Shown one piece after another: positions 12,675 to 14,580 of a stretch of DNA of 14,580 nucleotides. Every line of letters starts with the position of its first letter. Position 1 is the stretch's first letter. Under the pieces are notes generated by a model that saw only the letters and a program-made list of their open reading frames with translations, was not told the DNA's origin and did no database searches. Source of the DNA: JACMRI01 sp043778625 (lineage in GTDB: Bacteria > Bacteroidota > Bacteroidia > UBA4408); the NCBI GenBank assembly GCA_043778625.1, contig JAYWFU010000115.1:1-14580 (forward strand), in the 5' to 3' direction. The translations under genes and the position numbers were made by a program.

Positions 12675-14580
12675 ATGCTATACAGGTATACTAATTTATT
12701 TGTTGCTCGGCTGATGTTTTTTTTTCGTTCGCCTTGGTTAGTCTCCTCACTAACTTCGCCTTGGTTCGTGTCCTCACGAACCAACTCTATAATTTACTCA
12801 ATTGTTTTATTTTTAATTACAACTAATATTTGTGCACAAAACAACGCTACTGTATTTGGCGTAGTGCGCAACGGCAATATTCGTGTTGAGGCTGCCTCTG
12901 TGGGCGTGGAGGGTACAACCTTAGGCACTATTACCAATGTTAATGGTTATTTTGAATTGCAAATTCCTGCTAATGCAACAACAAAACTTGTAATACAACT
13001 ACTAGGTTACAAAAAACAAACACTAGTGATTGATGCTCTAAAACCCAACGAACGTAAGCAACTGGACGTGCCGTTGGAGGTGGACGTTAAACAATTTGGC
13101 GATGTAATTATTGAAGATAAAACCGAACGCCGTACTACCCTAATGCGCATTGACCCTAAAACTATACGTGTGCTAGTAAACCCTAACGGAAGTTTAGAAA
13201 GCATACTAAAAACCCTACCTGGTGTAGTAAGCAATAACGAGCTAAGTAGCACGTACAGCGTGCGTGGAGGTAGTTTTGACGAAAACTTAGTATACGTAAA
13301 TGATATAGAAGTGTATCGCCCGTTCCTTGTGCGTAGTGGCCAGCAAGAAGGCTTGAGCTTTGCCTACAGTAACATGGTAAGTAGCATACAATTTAGCGCA
13401 GGGGGCTTTGATGCCAAGTATGGCGATAAAATGAGTAGCGTGCTCGATATTAAATACCGCAAAGCTACTTCGTTTGCAGGTAGTGCATCAGCAGGTATCT
13501 TAGGCGGAAACCTGCACGTAGAGGGCTGTTCACCCAATCATAGGTTTACGTATCAGTTAGGAGCGCGCCACAAACAAAATTCATATTTGTTAAAATCGTT
13601 AGAAACCAAAGGCGACTACAAACCTCGTTTTACTGATGTGCAAACGTACCTTACGTATGACGTTACCGAAAATTTTGAACTAGCATTCTTGGGTAATTTG
13701 GCACAAAATAATTATTTGTTTACTCCTACTAATCGTACTACCGATTTTGGTACGTTACAACAGTTTTTGCGCTTTACGGTGTATTACGATGGGCAAGAAA
13801 AAAACCAATACACCACATCAACCGCTGCGCTAACCGCCACTTTCAAGCCCAATAGCCGTACTAAACTAAAATTTATTTCATCTAACTTTACTACTGTTGA
13901 GGAAGAAAATAATAATACACAGGGGCAATACAGTATTGACGAAGTAGAAACCACACCTGGTAGTGCCACCCTAGGCGACACTAAGTTTAACAGGGGAGTT
14001 GGTACGTTTTTAAACCATACGCGCAACCAATTGAATGCACGTGTAACTTACCTTGAACACAAAGGCAGCTACAAAGCCAACCGTATGGAACACCTGTGGG
14101 GAGCACGCATACAGCAAGAGCGCATAACCGACCACATTAACGAGTGGCAATACAACGACTCTAGTGGCTACGGAATACCGTACTCGAGCAATGTGTTAAA
14201 ACTACCTTATGTACTCAAGAGCGATTTGCAATTGCAATCAACCCGCCTTAGTGGCTACTATCAAAACAACTTTAATATAAACGATAGTAGCATATTTGGC
14301 ATAAGTGCAGGCGTACGTTTTAGCTATTGGGACGTAAACCATCAGCTTACCGTTTCGCCACGTGCTACATTAAGTATTTTGCCCAAGTGGGAAAAAAATT
14401 ATGCGTTTAGATTAAGTACAGGTATTTATAATCAACCCCCATTTTACCGTGAGATGCGTAACTTTCAAGGGCAGTTAAATACAGCACTCAAAGCGCAACA
14501 ATCTATACATTTTGTGGGCGCAATGGATCACACCTTTAAACTATGGAAACGTCCGTTTAAATTAACTACCGAAGCCTATT
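12675..14580 (+). CDS. TonB-dependent outer membrane receptor, C-terminus cut by the window
   Basis: The frame stays open from the ATG at 12675 to the edge (635 codons). A carboxypeptidase-regulatory-like domain (about 58-145) shows VGVEGTTLGTITNVNGYFEL and LLGYKKQTLVI. The plug (about 155-263) shows LMRIDPKTIRVL, ESILKTLPGVVSNNELSS, YSVRGGSFDENLVYVNDIEV and FDAKYGDKMSSVLDI. Barrel strands follow. The signal peptide is unusual: the hydrophobic part SIIYSIVLFLITTNICAQ lies at about 38-55, after some 37 residues that include two tandem nonamers, SPWLVSSLT and SPWFVSSRT, encoded by hairpin repeats. Another in-frame ATG at 12714 (residue 14) also precedes the repeats, so the extra segment is translated from either start unless an undetected non-ATG start after the repeats is used. 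The ligand is unknown and no SusD is visible. Confidence 0.88.
   Translation, partial: MLYRYTNLFVARLMFFFRSPWLVSSLTSPWFVSSRTNSIIYSIVLFLITTNICAQNNATVFGVVRNGNIRVEAASVGVEGTTLGTITNVNGYFELQIPANATTKLVIQLLGYKKQTLVIDALKPNERKQLDVPLEVDVKQFGDVIIEDKTERRTTLMRIDPKTIRVLVNPNGSLESILKTLPGVVSNNELSSTYSVRGGSFDENLVYVNDIEVYRPFLVRSGQQEGLSFAYSNMVSSIQFSAGGFDAKYGDKMSSVLDIKYRKATSFAGSASAGILGGNLHVEGCSPNHRFTYQLGARHKQNSYLLKSLETKGDYKPRFTDVQTYLTYDVTENFELAFLGNLAQNNYLFTPTNRTTDFGTLQQFLRFTVYYDGQEKNQYTTSTAALTATFKPNSRTKLKFISSNFTTVEEENNNTQGQYSIDEVETTPGSATLGDTKFNRGVGTFLNHTRNQLNARVTYLEHKGSYKANRMEHLWGARIQQERITDHINEWQYNDSSGYGIPYSSNVLKLPYVLKSDLQLQSTRLSGYYQNNFNINDSSIFGISAGVRFSYWDVNHQLTVSPRATLSILPKWEKNYAFRLSTGIYNQPPFYREMRNFQGQLNTALKAQQSIHFVGAMDHTFKLWKRPFKLTTEAY
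12728..12781 (+). repeat. Two tandem 27-nt hairpin repeats inside the receptor gene
   Basis: Unit 1 is 12728-12754 and unit 2 is 12755-12781; both start TTCGCCTTGGTT and differ at three positions. Each holds its own hairpin: GTTAGT/ACTAAC (12737-12742, 12749-12754) and GGTTCGTG/CACGAACC (12763-12770, 12775-12782). Two of the three differences exchange an A-T pair for a C-G pair at the same stem position. The unit is 9 codons, so the frame is kept. Confidence 0.85.

Noticed and set aside
12545..12784. Minus-strand 79-residue frame rich in E, Q and T
   Set aside because: It lies opposite the end of one gene and the hairpin repeats of the next; its repetitive look comes from the tandem 27-nt units.
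1..14580. CRISPR array, integrase attachment sites or tRNA genes
   Set aside because: No regularly spaced direct repeats, no integrase and no cloverleaf-like sequence were found by eye.

Overview
The window looks like chromosomal DNA of an unnamed Bacteroidota species. It is AT-rich, with few Shine-Dalgarno sequences and several -7 boxes of the Bacteroidota form TAnnTTTG. It carries two TonB-dependent receptors with N-terminal carboxypeptidase-regulatory-like domains, a DUF3108 protein, a short Bacteroidota-type LUD protein and a Nudix gene divergent from pyrE. I cannot name the genus.

Layout. Positions 1-55 hold the first 18 codons of a probable ISL3-family transposase on the minus strand, with a terminator-like hairpin beyond it. 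A DUF3108 exported protein follows at 400-1191 (+). A perfect 62-nt palindrome at 1189-1250 separates it from a convergent five-gene minus-strand run that starts at 6361: Nudix hydrolase, TonB-dependent receptor, 7-TM membrane protein, SAM methyltransferase, LUD protein. Gaps in this run are 2-19 nt, so one transcript is likely. pyrE (+) diverges from the Nudix gene with 8 nt between start codons.

Positions 7012-12000 look accessory. They hold a deleted ISAs1 transposase relic (7206-7514), a full-length MmeI-type (type IIL) restriction-modification enzyme (7706-10672), a small orphan gene (10676-10924), a duplicated scrap of the MmeI 3' end (10928-11023), a promoter-hairpin-terminator unit that is either a small RNA or an attenuating leader (11041-11182), and a DUF3825 protein (11195-11986). 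The duplicated 3' end and a changed arginine-codon preference across the target-recognition region suggest that the specificity part of the enzyme was replaced by recombination.

The last part (12051-14580) is a two-gene outer-membrane operon: a secreted carboxypeptidase-regulatory-like protein whose stop codon abuts the start of a second TonB-dependent receptor, which runs off the window. Two tandem 27-nt hairpin repeats sit in frame just before that receptor's signal peptide.

The best candidates for something new are the MmeI/orphan/leader/DUF3825 block and the in-frame hairpin repeats. No CRISPR array, tRNA or rRNA was seen.
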